DNA of 64,000 nucleotides, taken from positions 148,559,741 through 148,623,740 of the forward strand of contig CM041465.1 in the NCBI GenBank assembly GCA_023213395.1, given 5' to 3'. Below the pieces are notes generated by a model, which was not told where the DNA came from, did not search any database, and worked only from the letters and a program-made list of their open reading frames with translations. The DNA is from Cycas panzhihuaensis (taxonomy: Eukaryota > Cycadophyta). Below, piece by piece: positions 22,669 to 33,577 of the stretch (positions are counted from its first letter, which is position 1; each line of letters opens with the position of its first letter). The position numbers and the translations under genes were made by a program.

Positions 22669-23195
22669 AACTCTACCCTAGATTCTCACTAGGGTTTATC
22701 CTTAAAAGAAAAACTTCACTACACAAGAGCTAAAACCTTTTTCCAAACACAAAACATAAACAAAACTTGTATTTGCAATCCATATTTCATCAAAAGCACT
22801 TCATCATGGAGACAGTTCGAAAAATTTCAACTGAATTTATCAAAAACTCTGGCATATAAAAGAGTCCTATATCTTATAATTTTTTCCCTTTTATACATTT
22901 CAAAGGAAGAATTGTTAACAAAAAATGAAAGAACTCAAGAAATCTGCAAATTTCTTCTTGTAAAGAATTAATTGTGTCTTGGAGGGCCAACTCAGTGGAG
23001 AATTGTTGTGGTCATGATAGATTCAAGGTTGTGATATGGGCCTATACTCTGATGAAATGTTCTCTAATTCTGCTAATGTCTTGTGCACCAATTACCAATA
23101 ACTGTTGCATCTATGGTGATTCTACAATCTATGAATGTGATTGATTTGACTAGTGTGCAGCTTGATGAGGGCAGCCTCTAAGGAAAACATTCAAT
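22669..23195. other. Unassigned segment between G1 and G2
   Basis: AT-rich, no supported ORF. It lies on the 3' side of minus-strand gypsy G2 and may include its 3' untranslated part or LTR, but no partner LTR was found. Confidence 0.4.
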
Positions 23196-23196
23196 C

Positions 23197-24490
23197 TCAC
23201 ATGCACAAACTTAAAACAATGAAGAACCAAAGAATAGGGAGTGTTGTTTTACTTCTAATTCCATTCCATTCTATCCAATCTGCTAAAAGATAGTCTAAAA
23301 TTACATTGGTACAAGTGAAAGCAAGAAGTCCAAAAACTTCTAACCCTAACCCTAAAAACTCCTTAATTACCTGCTGTGTGCTCATTGTCTTCATATCTAA
23401 TACCTGCTCAATTTCTTCTTGCTTCTTCCTTAGCATTTGGGACTCCCAACTTGCCATTTCACGTTCATAATATACCTCTTCATCTCCTTCATGATATGCA
23501 TATAGATCTGAAACATTTAAAATAGGAGAGATATCAAAGTGTTCAGGTAGATTCGCCTCGTATGCATTGTCATTGATCCTTTTTATAATCTAACATGGTC
23601 CAACCTTTTTGTATTTAAGCTTGTTGTAGGTCCCTTGGAGAAATCTGTGTTTTTTCAAGGAAACCATCACCAAGTCACCTTCTTCAAATACCTTATGTCT
23701 GCGAGTCTTGTCTACTGCTACCTTATAATTTTTGTTATTGTCTTGTAACATTTTCCTCACCTCCTCATGAACCTATTATATATGCTCTGCAAAAGTTTCT
23801 ACATCATCACTTACCTTTTCCCCAGTGGGCATGTATACTAAATCGAATACACCCTTGGAGTTTTTGCCATACACAACTTGAAAAGGTGATTTACCTTTGA
23901 CTTGTTTACAGAATTGTTATATGCAAATTCTGCCTAGGCCAATGCCAAATCCCACAGTTTGGACTTCTCCCCAACAATGCACCTTAGCAAGTTTCCCAAA
24001 CTTCTTTTCACCACTTCAATTTACCCATTAATCTGTGGATAGTAGGCACTGCTAAATTGGAGTTTTGTTCCCAGCTTCATCCATAGAGTCTTCCAGAAAT
24101 GGCTCAAGAACTTTGTGTCTTGATCCAAAGTGATAGTCTTCGGAATGCCATGCAACCTTGCAACCTCTTAAAGAATAAATCGCTATCCTAACTGCATCAT
24201 TTGTCTTCTTGCATGCAATAAAATGAATCATTTTTGAAAAATGACCAACAACGACAAAAATTGAATCATTACCTCTTTGTGTATGTGGTAATCCTAACAC
24301 AAAGTCCATGCTCAAGTCTATCCATGGTTCTTCAGGTATTGGTAAGGGCATATATAAGCTAGTATTCTATGCATGCCCCTTGGCCATTTGACATATCCTT
24401 TTGTATGTCACAAATCTTGCAACATCACTCTTCATTCGAGTCCAAAAATACTTTTCTTTTACTAAATCTATGGTCTTATTTTGGCCAAAA
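23197..24490 (-). pseudogene. Gypsy G2 integrase relic
   Basis: Minus-strand pieces in order: a zinc-finger end KEKYFW...ARFVTYKRICQMAKG (24380-24480), then [19 protein letters not shown] and [17 protein letters not shown] with the first catalytic aspartate. Next come [17 protein letters not shown] with the second, FAYNNSVNKS, and a C-terminal KVGPC..IKRINDNAYE-like segment. The last block (WESQMLRKKQEEIEQVLDM, 23457-23400) is where a chromodomain normally starts, but it degenerates at once. There are several shifts and stops. Confidence 0.87.
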
Positions 24491-24683
24491 TGCCCTCCAA
24501 GACCTCCATTATGCAACTCTCATATGATGTTCTATCTCATGGAGCCCTCTAAGATGCACAACTATATTTTTTAAAGTAGGTAGCCATTTTGCATAAAGTA
24601 TTCTTCACATAAAGAACTAGCCTTTCAATTAGGGGTTTCTTACAATGCTTAACAATTGTTTCAAAATTAAGGTTTGAGTCATA

Positions 24684-25121
24684 CTAATCCTTAATGGCTT
24701 CAAATCCCACCACCTCATTTGCCATGGTGGTCAATAATGCCACTCGCTTGCTCAATGTGTCAACAACACGGTTCTGTTTGCCTGATTTGTGCTTCAAAAT
24801 AAATATAAAGCTTTGCAGATAGGATACCCACTTAACATGCCTAGTATTTAATTTCCTTTGGGTATTGACATACCTCAAGGCTTGGTGATCAATGAATAGG
24901 ACAAATTCCTTTGGTACGAGGTAATGCTTCCAATGCCTCAAAGTTTGGACAATCACATAAAATTCCAAGTCATAGGTTGAATACCTTCTTCTTACCTCAT
25001 TAAGCTTCTCATTGTGAAATGCTATAGGTCTTCCTTCTTGACTGAGCACTACTCCAACTACAACATGTGAAACATCACAATCAACCTCAAACACTTTTCC
25101 AAAGTTTGGCAGTGTGAGCAC
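24684..25121 (-). pseudogene. Gypsy G2 RNaseH
   Basis: A 145-codon open frame has FEVDCDVSHVVVGVVLSQEG (first catalytic aspartate), RPIAFHNEKLNEVRRRYSTY, LRHWKHYLVPKEFVLFIDHQ and an RKLNTRHVKW...LKHKSGKQNRVVDTLS end. Most conserved residues remain. RT lies immediately upstream on the same strand. Confidence 0.9.
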
Positions 25122-25209
25122 AGGTGCCTTGGTACCTTCTAATTTAAGACTTGGAAGCTATTCTCTATTTCCTTGTTCCATGTCAGCTCCTTACCCTTCA
25201 TGCAATTTG

Positions 25210-25899
25210 TTAAGGGTGCAATAATTCCACTAAGTTTCTAATGAATTTTCTATAAAACTGAGCTAGACCGTGAAAACTTCTTATCTTTATTAGAGTCCTA
25301 GGTGTTGGCCACTCAATAATTGCCCTGATCTTTTCCTCATTAATTTGCAATCCCTCCTGTGAAACCACAAAGCCCAGAAATACTAGGCTTCTTATAAACC
25401 TGCACTTCTTCATATTTGCACACAGCTTCTCTCCCTTTAATACTTCAAGCATCATCCTTAAGTGCATTAAGTGCTCCTTAGTCTTACTAAAATAAGAATG
25501 TCATCAAAATACACAACTACAAACTTATCAGTGAATAGTCGTAATATAATGTTCATAAATCTCATGAATGCGCTTGGGGCATTTGACATCCTAAATGGTA
25601 TGACTAGCCACTGATACAATCTGTCCCTTGTCTTGAAGGCTGTTTTCCACTTGTCCCCTTCACGAATTTGAATCTGATGATACTTGCTCTTGAGGTTGAT
25701 CTTTGTAAAGGAGGAAGCAACTGCCAATACATCCAGCATATTATGCATACAAGGTATGGGGAATCAACATTTAATTGTTATCTTGTTGATCGCTTTGGAA
25801 TCAACACACATTTGCAATGAGCCATCTTTCTTTGGAGTCACCAATGCTAGAACTGTGCAGGGATTCAAACTCTCTTACCATTCCCTTAACCACCAATTT
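25210..25899 (-). pseudogene. Gypsy G2 reverse transcriptase, distal part
   Basis: Minus-strand frames 25748-25467 and 25467-25210 give [35 protein letters not shown], the active site [11 protein letters not shown] (both D kept), then KKCRFIRSLVFLGFVVSQEG and IEWPTPRTLIKIRSFHGLAQ. A frameshift separates the halves. The coding sequence is interrupted at 25899/30092 by element T, and the RT N-terminal connector continues at 30092. Confidence 0.9.
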
Positions 25900-26230
25900 T
25901 GAAAGTTTGAAATCATGGAGACAGAGCGGAGCAGTAACCAATATTCAATCCATTGTAGAGTATGAGTATAAACCAAATCACATTATTCAAGCCATGTTTG
26001 AGAGCGTTACAAATTTTCAAATAATGGTGGTGTCAAAAGACACCATGGTTTGTCACCCCAGTAAATGTATAGTTTGAGGGAGGAGAGAAATCTCCTCAAC
26101 CTCTAAAATTCAAACAATATTAAAATAATGCTTAATTCAAGTGAACATTAACCTTACCTGACTTACCTTCACATGTGTGCACTCACATGTGCAAAAGGTG
26201 GGAGAGGGGTGATGAACATTAACCCCAACA
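25900..26230 (-). repeat. T 3' LTR (left copy, 331 bp)
   Basis: It runs TGAAAGTTTG to CCCCAACA on the plus strand. ACATGTGTGCACTCACATGT near 26172-26191 is an imperfect palindrome kept in both copies. The polypurine tract adjoins at 26231-26243 (AAGGGGGAGAA on the minus strand). Confidence 0.9.
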
Positions 26231-26351
26231 TTCTCCCCCTTAATGGTTATCACGATCATCTTCACTTTTCTTTGAATTTGTGGTACATGTATTTGAGGAA
26301 AACCTTGAGAGAGTGATTGACTACATGTCCTTTAGCTTTGTCTTCATTAAC

Positions 26352-26921
26352 CTACATCATTGTCCTTACAAAGTTGTTTCGTTCAATATAGTATGGTTCA
26401 AGTGATCTCCAAGTAGGTGTGGCTTGCTTCGAATGGAGAAGAGTGGATTCATCTTTTACTTTATCTTCTGGATTTTTTGTCTTATGAGAATTGATCAAGT
26501 CATAGGTACATACAACATCATCATGTGTATCAATGTGATCATCCATTTTATTTGAGTCATCAACATTAGCCTTTTCAACATAGAACACCTGCTTCGACAT
26601 CTGTCTTACATGTACAACATCATCAACATAGTTAAATTCATTCAAATCTAAGGTTTCTCCCCGATAAATTGATTCTAGTGTATCCCAAATGAATTTGAAT
26701 GTAGTTAATTCACTAACATTAATGAATACATTATCATTTATTGTGCTAAAGATTATTGCTATGACTTCATTATCCTTTTTTAAGTTTTCTTTAAAATTTT
26801 GTTCATCCTCTAGGTAACCATATGCAACAAATTTCCAAAGGTTATTTCCAATAAGAAGTGTTTTTAACAAGCCTTTCCAAACATGAAAATTGGTCCCATC
26901 AAATGTAGGAATTAACACCAT
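26352..26921 (-). CDS. T gag-like ORF, 189 codons, uninterrupted
   Basis: The N-terminal ~110 residues follow the copia gag pattern: IPTFDGTNFHVWKGLLKTLL, NNLWKFVAYGY, LKKDNEVIAIIFSTINDNVF and FKFIWDTLESIYRGE. The last ~80 residues are acidic and Asp-rich with no zinc knuckle, and I do not recognise them. They replace the usual RNA-binding tail. The frame has no internal stop although the flanking LTRs have diverged by about 6%. It could encode a particle protein or a competitor of an autonomous gag. It sits close to the 3' LTR, with a very long leader before it. Confidence 0.7.
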   Translation of the reverse strand: MVLIPTFDGTNFHVWKGLLKTLLIGNNLWKFVAYGYLEDEQNFKENLKKDNEVIAIIFSTINDNVFINVSELTTFKFIWDTLESIYRGETLDLNEFNYVDDVVHVRQMSKQVFYVEKANVDDSNKMDDHIDTHDDVVCTYDLINSHKTKNPEDKVKDESTLLHSKQATPTWRSLEPYYIERNNFVRTMM

Positions 26922-29746
26922 CTAGATAAATTGTCATTTGTAAAACTTTTAGTTTATGAACTCAAATGAATAGAGGAAGGCCTTTAATGAATGAATAGCA
27001 TAAAGTAGGCAATAAACACTTTTCAACAAATGTAAATCCCTTAATCAATGTAATGAGATCAAAGGCATATCCTTTAGCATGGAACTAAATCAATCAATGA
27101 TTTTATGCAAACCTTAAAAGTAAGGGGTTGGAGTGAGCCAAAGATAATTTGAAATATATATACTATCTTTCAGATGAATGCTTTCATAAAGCAATGAAAG
27201 GTAACTTGATAATAAGGGAAACTATATGATTCACGGATATTGTTTGCAAGATACCTTTCATGTAGGTTTAAATAAGCTTTAAAAAAATAATGAAGTGCTT
27301 TGAATGCTTATATACAATAGAATGCACGTTGAAAATGTTTTGAAAGCTTGAAAGAAAATCAAATAAACCTTCACTATATAGGTAAAATCATTAAGAGTAA
27401 ATATGAGTTCTTTTGAATCAAATAAATATATATATATGCTTGAAATATGCTTATGGAATAAACCTTAAGTGAATGCCTTCAAAGAGACAACAATTGGCTT
27501 AAAATAAGCAATAAATAAGCTTTAGGAGAGTTTTGAATCAAATGTATAAGCTAAAAGATAAAATGAAGGCTTTAGACTAGGGTTAGAGTGCACCAGTTTG
27601 ATGTTTTGCTTGAATATTTTAAAAATATGTCCAATTGAAGTAAAAACCATTCCAGTGTGAAGAATATTGAAAACCCTTTCCACCGAATTCAACAATTCGG
27701 AAAACAGGCTCTTGGAGCTCAAGATATTAATGAATGAGTGAGAGTACCCTTTTAAGGGCTTAAAGTGGAGCCACGGGGCTTAGATGCTACAAAATCAAGA
27801 TTAAATCTTTATAAAATGATGTGAAAATGGTCATATACAGATTAGATTCCTTAATGTGTCTTAAGTCAAAGAAATTTAGAAAAAATTGCTTTAATATTGC
27901 TAAAAAATGATGAACTAAGTCAAATGAGTTACCTCAACTTCACGGGCTTTGAAAACCTACAAAAATAGTTTCAAATTAGATAAAAAATTATACCAGCGTG
28001 AAGAGGATCGAACCAGCTTTCCAACGAAATAGATGGTTCAGAAAATGAAACTCGTATGCAAGAGTTATTGCAGAGAAGGTGAAAGGACCTCTTTATGGTT
28101 AACAAAATAAAGGTTGAATGAAGAGGTCACTTTAAGTGATTAAATCTCAATCAAAACGGTTTCAAATCTGACAAATGAGTAGTCTACACTAAAGCTCTCT
28201 GAAAGACGAACACGATGGACCGAGTTTCGTTGAAAACTGACAACCCAAAGAGAAGATACAGTGGAAAACGTGACAGTAACCCTTTTGAAGAAAATATAAA
28301 TAAAACTTTATAATGAAAAGTGATTTAGCCTTTTTTAAAGCGAAGTCTAAAGGTCATATGCAAGTCAAATAGAACTGGGGGCCACCAAACGAAGGGGGCT
28401 AAACTCTAATTCAACCGCCCAGACTTCAAACACTATACAAAGTAGTTTAATTTAATTAAAAACTTTAGGAAATAAAAATTTAAACGATGATGTCGCGTCG
28501 CTGTCGAAAAAAATGACGAACAAAAGCGAGTTTTGAATGAAGAAATTGATTAATACACGATGGAAATTGATCGAAATCGATCAGAGGCGGGCTGCGAAGG
28601 ATCTACAAAGGTAGATAAGTCAAAAACACTTTCAAAAATATAAATTTTATCTATAAAAAATAAAGAAATGTGGTGATGGAGGCACGCGACAGCCGTATGG
28701 TGAATGGAGGTGAGTATTGATTAAAAAATGATGAAAGCAGTTTGAAAACTGATAAAAAACGATCAAAAGCGGGGTGGGGGGGGGGGGGTAGCAGATCCAC
28801 GGAGGGATTCGATTGAAAATCTTTCAAAAAAAAATATTATATATATATAAAAAATAAAAAAAATACATTGACAGAGGGACGCGTTTGGAGGAGGAACTTC
28901 GGTAGGCTAGATCTCATAACAGGATTGATAGAATTTGACGAAACTTTAGAGAGAGCTAGATCTGCTTATCACCAAGGAACCTCTCAAATTTTATCAAGAA
29001 CAGATCACCACAGGTTGAGAATGAAGCCGTCGATCCTAGGGAGGTCGCACGAAGTGTGTGGAGGCAACGATTCAGAGAGTGCTCTTAGATTGCTGAAAAA
29101 TACTTAATCTAACCGTTAACAGGCTTGCACCACTATTAAAAAAGAAACCAGATGAAAAATAAAGCTAAAATGAGCAAATGAGAAGAGGGTTAATGGGGTT
29201 TTGCTACCAAAATGAGTAACCAAGCTTCTGGGAGGAAGATCTCTTCGTAGGAGCAATGAAATTTGAAACCGCTAAATCTGGTGCAGAGTTAACTCAAAGA
29301 ACTTTGAAATGACTGGTCACGTGATAGGGTTTTGTTCATTATGGAGAGTGCGCCAGCCTGTAGAAGTTCAAGATCCTTGCAAAACCTTGAAAAACTAGTG
29401 AAAAAACAATAAAAAACTTGTAAAATATCAGATGAAACCTTAATATAATTTTTTTAAAGGACTGCTAGGTTGAATACGCATGCTATTGTTGCACAGATCT
29501 GAAGAAATACTGATTAAATGGAACATACACACCAAAAAATAGCCAAATATTCAATAAAACTGTACAAAACTTATTAATAAAACTTTATAAAATGATGAAA
29601 TATTGAATGTTTTTGCTTGCCGTGAGTAGCTTTGATAGATCTCCTTTTCAAAAAACAATAGATCTTCGCTTGATGCCAAATGAAGCCAACTCAAGAAGCT
29701 TTGAATGTAGTCCAGGCTCCAAAATGCTAAATGCAACCAAGATCTG
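26922..29746 (-). other. T leader, ~2.8 kb, built of degenerate repeats
   Basis: No supported coding region. Two diverged blocks CCAG(T/C)GTGAAGA...TTTCCA(C/A)CGAA start at 27652 and 27993 (341 bp apart). A second pair of ~150-bp blocks (about 28555-28700 and 28745-28885) shares ATCGATCA-, GCGGG-, GGATC/AGATCC-, TTTCAAAAA- and ACGCG-type landmarks in the same order. A G run (28776-28788) and AT-repeat (28840-28855) lie in the second block. Confidence 0.6.
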
Positions 29747-29758
29747 GCTCTGATACCA
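29747..29758 (-). other. T primer-binding site
   Basis: GCTCTGATACCA on the plus strand, 2 bp inside the right LTR; perfect initiator tRNA-Met type. Confidence 0.92.
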
Positions 29759-29760
29759 AA

Positions 29761-30091
29761 TGAAGGTTTGAAATCATGGAGATAAAGCGGAGCAGTAACA
29801 AATATTCAATCCATTGTAGAGTATGAGCATAAACCAAATCAGATTATTCAAGCCATATTTGAGAGCATTACAGATTTCAAAATAATGGTGGTGTTAAAAG
29901 ACACTAGGGTTTGTCACCCTAGTAAATGTATAGTTTGAGGGAGGAGGGAAACCTCCTCAACCTCCAAAATTCAAACAATATTAAAATAATGCTTAACTCA
30001 AGTGAACATTAACCTTACTTGACTTACCTTCACATGTGTGCACTCACATGTGCAAAAGGTGGGAGAGGAGTGATGAACATTAACCCCAACA
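29761..30091 (-). repeat. T 5' LTR (right copy, 331 bp)
   Basis: TGAAGGTTTG to CCCCAACA on the plus strand. Aligns without gaps to 25900-26230. Most differences are transitions. Confidence 0.92.
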
Positions 30092-30745
30092 AAGTTGCTA
30101 ACTTGTTGATTAACTCCTCATTCTTCATTGGGCTTAACTGATAAGCTACCTAGTTTGGTAAACTTAACCTAGGGATTAGGTCAATTTGGTGTTGAATGCC
30201 TTTCATGGGTGGTAGTCCATTGGGTAACTCATCAGGCATAATGTCACCGCACCCGTCCAATAATCTTGCTACCTTGCTTGGTATCTCTGTGCTATCCTCC
30301 TTTATCTGTTTTGCCATCAAGGCATAACAAGTGCCAACCTTTTGTACATGTTTCATAAATTCTTTAGTGGTTAGCATGCTTTCCACATGCCCTTCTTTCT
30401 TAAGTGGTAATAACTTCACCTCTACGCCATTCTTCCAAAATGTGTAGGTATTATTCTTTCCATCACGAAAGGCATTCTTGTCGTACTGCCATGGTCTCTC
30501 CAATAATAGATGGCATGCATTCATTAGGATCACATCACACCATATCTCATCCCGATATGATTTCCTGATGTTAAATTTAACCAAGCATCTCCTATCAACA
30601 ATCACCTCATTTTCCTTTTTGAACCAAGAAATGTGCTATGGATGTGGATGCGCTTCACAACTCAATCCTAACTTTTCTACCATTTCATTAGAGACCATAT
30701 TCTCACAACTACCACCATCAATTGTACTTTTGCTTACTGCAAATT
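30092..30745 (-). pseudogene. Gypsy G2 protease to RT connector
   Basis: On the minus strand STIDGGSCENMVSNEMVEKL (30660-30725) is a retropepsin-like active-site region (DGG for DSG/DTG). An open 151-codon frame (30605-30150) follows with CDVILMNACHLLLERPWQYD, typical of the end of gypsy protease, then GLPPMKGIQHQIDLIPRLSL, the start of the RT connector. It joins the RT at 25899 once T is removed. Upstream gag is absent because a different sequence begins near 30745. Confidence 0.85.
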
Positions 30746-30813
30746 GGGTCCAACTCTGGCATTCAGTGATTAAGGTCTCCATGGCATACTCCTCTTCGAG
30801 GCGAGATGTCCTA
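30746..30813 (-). repeat. GX left LTR, first fragment
   Basis: Matches 42946-43013 (CAACTCTG, GTGATT, AGGTCTCCA, CTCTTCGAGGCGAGATGTCC). It ends at the GB insertion. Its outer ~130 bp relative to 42813 are missing. Confidence 0.85.
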
Positions 30814-31157
30814 TGATATGGTTCCTTTCAATATTTCTTCACACTTGAACAAAAAATAGAAAAATATAACACAGAAAGGGCACAAATGAACACTAAAATG
30901 AACACCGAAAGATCGCACCAAATGAGTGACAACAATTTCACATTCTAAACTAATCTTCTTTTACATCCATAGGGCCTTAAATAGGCAAAATGGCTATTTA
31001 GCCAAAGAATCACATTGGAGAGGCATTCAACCTTTGTTTCCATTGGTGGCCCCAAACGACCTGTGCACACATTTTAATTGTCAACATTAACATCTGCTTC
31101 TTACTAACAAGGAGTACATTCACACGAGTTTTGCCAACCACTAGCAGTTATGTAATA
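30814..31157 (-). repeat. GB 3' LTR (left copy)
   Basis: TGATATGGTTCC to TTATGTAATA on the plus strand. The last bases differ from the TTATGTAACA of the right copy. Shared landmarks are TTTTACATCCATAGGGCCTT, TAAATAGGCA and CAAGGAGTACATTCACA. Confidence 0.88.
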
Positions 31158-31963
31158 GGTCCCCTCCCCTAAGACGTTGAGTCCTCGTAAATATAATAGA
31201 TGTGGATGTTGCTTGACAAATTCATTTGGCTTCCATGTCACTTCCTCAAGTTCACTGTCGATCCATTGCACCAAATGTTCATGACTGGTCCTATTGTAGA
31301 GACGGCGATTTCTGGTTTCCAAAATATAGTTTGGGGGTGTCATGGGTTGCCGTTACACCAAAAGCCCTGGAGTGATTTGGGAAGAGGACTTCCTCGTGAT
31401 AGTTAGTGTCATGCGCTCCAACACTCCCCCGTCACATGGAGTCGGCTGTACCTATACGGCATGCATGACCATTGCGACGTTCTTCGGCGACAACTCCAAT
31501 GCCTTCACGTATGTCTGGGTGCGCTACCGTAGTACACAGGATCGGTTTTGAACCCTAGTCGCTTTGATACCACTTGTCACTGGTTGCCATTACACCAAAA
31601 GCCCCGGGGCGATTTGGGAAGAGGACTTCCTCATGATAGTTAGTCTCATGCGCTCCAACAGGGGAACAGTTAAGAGTTGCTCTTTAGTGAGGATTGGGAG
31701 AGTGGTTTGTGAGACAATAGACTTTCCAAGGAGCTTTTTGAGGCATGACACATGGAAGACGTTATGGATTTTGGTATTAGAAGGGAGTTCAAGGGCATAA
31801 GCAACTTCACCAATGCGTTGGTTGATTTTATAAGGACCATAGTATCGAGGATTAAGTTTATGGTTTTTGCTATGGCGGAGTGACTACTGCTTATACACTT
31901 GGAGGCGAACAAAGACCATATCACCAATAGAAAAGGTTTGATCAGAGCGGTGGTGGTCAACAA
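31120..31963 (-). pseudogene. GB integrase C-terminus and chromodomain, split by a TRIM
   Basis: Minus strand: GEVAYALELPSNTKIHNVF and SCLKKLLGKSIVSQTTLP (31661-31830), then the TRIM, then PPNYILETRNRRLYNRT and HLVQWIDSELEEVTWKPNEF (31190-31300), a chromodomain-like segment. Removing 31338-31660 and one short duplication rejoins the reading direction, so the TRIM landed in coding sequence. Confidence 0.85.
31333..31665 (-). mobile_element. TRIM1: 323-bp miniature LTR retrotransposon
   Basis: Two 86-bp direct repeats (31338-31423 and 31575-31660) begin TGTCA and end GCTCCAACA, differing at few positions. A near-perfect primer-binding site (GCTTTGATACCA, 31561-31572) precedes the right copy. 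A C-rich tract (CTCCCCC, 31424-31430) follows the left copy and is the polypurine tract on the minus strand. Flanks are GGGGG and GGGGA. The interior is 151 bp with no coding capacity. This is the TRIM layout at the small end of the known size range. Confidence 0.9.
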
Positions 31964-31989
31964 GTTGCTTCATATGATTCTAAGCCATT

Positions 31990-32700
31990 GCTAGGTTTTG
32001 TTTTAGGGTATTTAGGATTTTGTCCATGTCTTGCAATTTCTATTGTACTGAGGCTCTACGCAGGTTAGTGGCCAATGTGTGATGGGAAGGTGGGCGATAA
32101 CCATATAGGGCCATGAAGGGGGGCATGCCAATTGCAGGGTGGTGTGAGGAGCAATACCTATATTCTACTAGAGATAACTAGGAGGCCCATTGATTTTGGT
32201 CTTCTGAGGCAAAACAAAGGAGATATGTCTTGAAAGTTCTATTGAGGACCTCAGATTGACCATCTGTCTGGGGGTGATAAGAGGAACTCATGTTGAATGT
32301 GATGCCAACTACACAGAAGAGTTCTTGCCAAAAAGAAGACGTGAATTTAGGGTCCCAATTTGAAACTATAGTGGATGGAAATCCATGGAGGCGGAAAATG
32401 AATTGGATGTATAGGTCAATCAGGCGAGGGGCTTGGTAGGATGTGTGGACTGGTAGAAAGTGTGCATATTTTGTTAGCCAATCGATGACTATCTGAATGG
32501 AGTCATTTCCAACAGAGGATGAAGGCCTGCGATGAAATCCATGGCAATATCTTGCCATTTACCTTGCGGAATTTGAAGGGGTTGGAGGAGCCTAGGCTGA
32601 GCCTTCGTGTTTGCTTTATTACGTTGGCAAACGTCACATTCTATTATGAAGGTTAGTATGGATGATTTCATCTTGGGCCAGTAGAAGTTAGATTGGATGC
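31990..32700 (-). pseudogene. GB integrase zinc finger and core
   Basis: Minus strand: FIIECDVCQRNKANTKAQPR (zinc finger end), QIPQGKWQDIAMDFIAGL (first catalytic aspartate), VIDWLTKYAHFLPVHTSYQA and GFPSTIVSNWDPKFTSSFWQ (the catalytic D of SDRDPxFTS remains in NWDPKFTS). Then SYHPQTDGQSEVLNRTFKTY carries the catalytic glutamate. Two overlapping frames show one shift near 32520. Confidence 0.9.
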
Positions 32701-32879
32701 GTCAATAGGTTTTATCAAAACCCGAGTGATCTCCTAAAGGGGTGGTGTGGTACTCGGTCAAGATACGAAGAATGAAGGGAGATGATGGATGGACATAGAT
32801 TCGATTTTTGTAGAGAAGATGGGTGTTGTGTAGGGTCCAATCCTTCTAATGTTGAATTTTTGAGGACCGCTTAGCAAAA

Positions 32880-33560
32880 TCTGGTTAGGATTCATTATCT
32901 TGTGCTAATTCTTGTAGCCATGTAGGTTGGGAGGCAGAGATGGCTTGTAATATGGTCTCAGATGGTTTTGAAGGTAGGCAGGAGAGAGCATCAACTATGA
33001 CGTTTTCTTTCCCCTTTTCGTAAGATATGGTGAAGTCGAACACTTGTAGGCAATTGACCCAATTTGCTTGTTCTTCAAAAAGGACTAGCTGATTGATGAG
33101 GCGACAAATACTATGGTGATTAATTAAGATAGTGAATTTGGATTAGAGTAAATACTAATGCCATTTGTCAACTTCATGGAGGATGGCCTTCATCTCTTTT
33201 TGGTAAGTTGAAACTCGATAGTCGTGATCTTTAAGTTTTTAACTTTCGAAGGCAATTGGATGGAAATTTTGCATGAGGACAACTCCTAAGCCTACTCCAA
33301 AAGCATTGCATTCAAGCTAGAATGGTTGTGAAAAGTCTAGGGTGGTTAATACTGGAGTGGTGGACATGAGCAATTTTAGATGGCTGAATGCATCCTCGAC
33401 ATTAGAGGACCATTGAAAGGAGACGTTGCGAAGCAAATTAGTTAGGGGGGCAATAATGGAAGCATAATTTTTGATGAATCGACGATAAAAGGTTGTGAGT
33501 CTAAGGAAAGCTTGTAGTTGAGTGAGATTCTTTGGGGTGGGCCACGTGGTAATGATTGAA
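32880..33560 (-). pseudogene. GB RNaseH relic
   Basis: Broken minus-strand sequence between RT and integrase. In pieces I read an RT thumb-like segment, a QPFxLEC-like start, a KDHDYRVSTYQKEMKAI-like helix near 33180-33230 and an end around 32990-33050. No long frame is left, and the call rests mainly on position. Confidence 0.65.
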
Positions 33561-33577
33561 ATTTTATCAGGGTCTAC

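Larger units (their letters stand above)
17530..22673 (-). mobile_element. G1: gypsy (chromovirus-like) element lacking the integrase core
   Basis: LTRs at 17535-18070 and 22119-22668 start TGTAGC and end GCAACA on the plus strand; the coding strand is minus. The flanking pentamers AACTT and AACTC differ at one base, consistent with an old target duplication. The primer-binding site is next to the right LTR and a G-rich tract next to the left LTR. Gag, protease, RT, RNaseH, an integrase zinc finger and a chromodomain are present. About 200 codons covering the catalytic integrase core are missing, so it could not integrate on its own. Total length is about 5.1 kb. Confidence 0.9.
25895..30096 (-). 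mobile_element. T: gag-only (TR-GAG-like) LTR retrotransposon inserted in G2
   Basis: Identical-length 331-bp LTRs (25900-26230 and 29761-30091, about 21 differences by hand, about 94% identical) flank a 3.5-kb interior. Flanking pentamers AATTT and AAGTT differ at one base. Reading across the G2 RT shows the coding sequence resumes after removal of T. It has a primer-binding site, a polypurine tract and one open gag-like ORF, but no protease, RT or integrase anywhere. This matches published terminal-repeat elements with a gag domain. It must have moved with enzymes from another element. Confidence 0.88.

Noticed and set aside
23341-23358. Interstitial telomeric repeat (CCCTAAC doubled)
   Set aside because: Only two imperfect units, not the plant CCCTAAA type; too short to be meaningful.
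28868-29107. 79-codon plus-strand ORF in the T leader
   Set aside because: Antisense to the element, no recognised domain, and embedded in degenerate repeats.
31338-31660. TRIM1 as a Cassandra element carrying a 5S rRNA promoter
   Set aside because: A GGGAAG...TCCTCGTG-like word resembles the end of 5S rRNA, but the internal promoter boxes are absent and the orientation is wrong.
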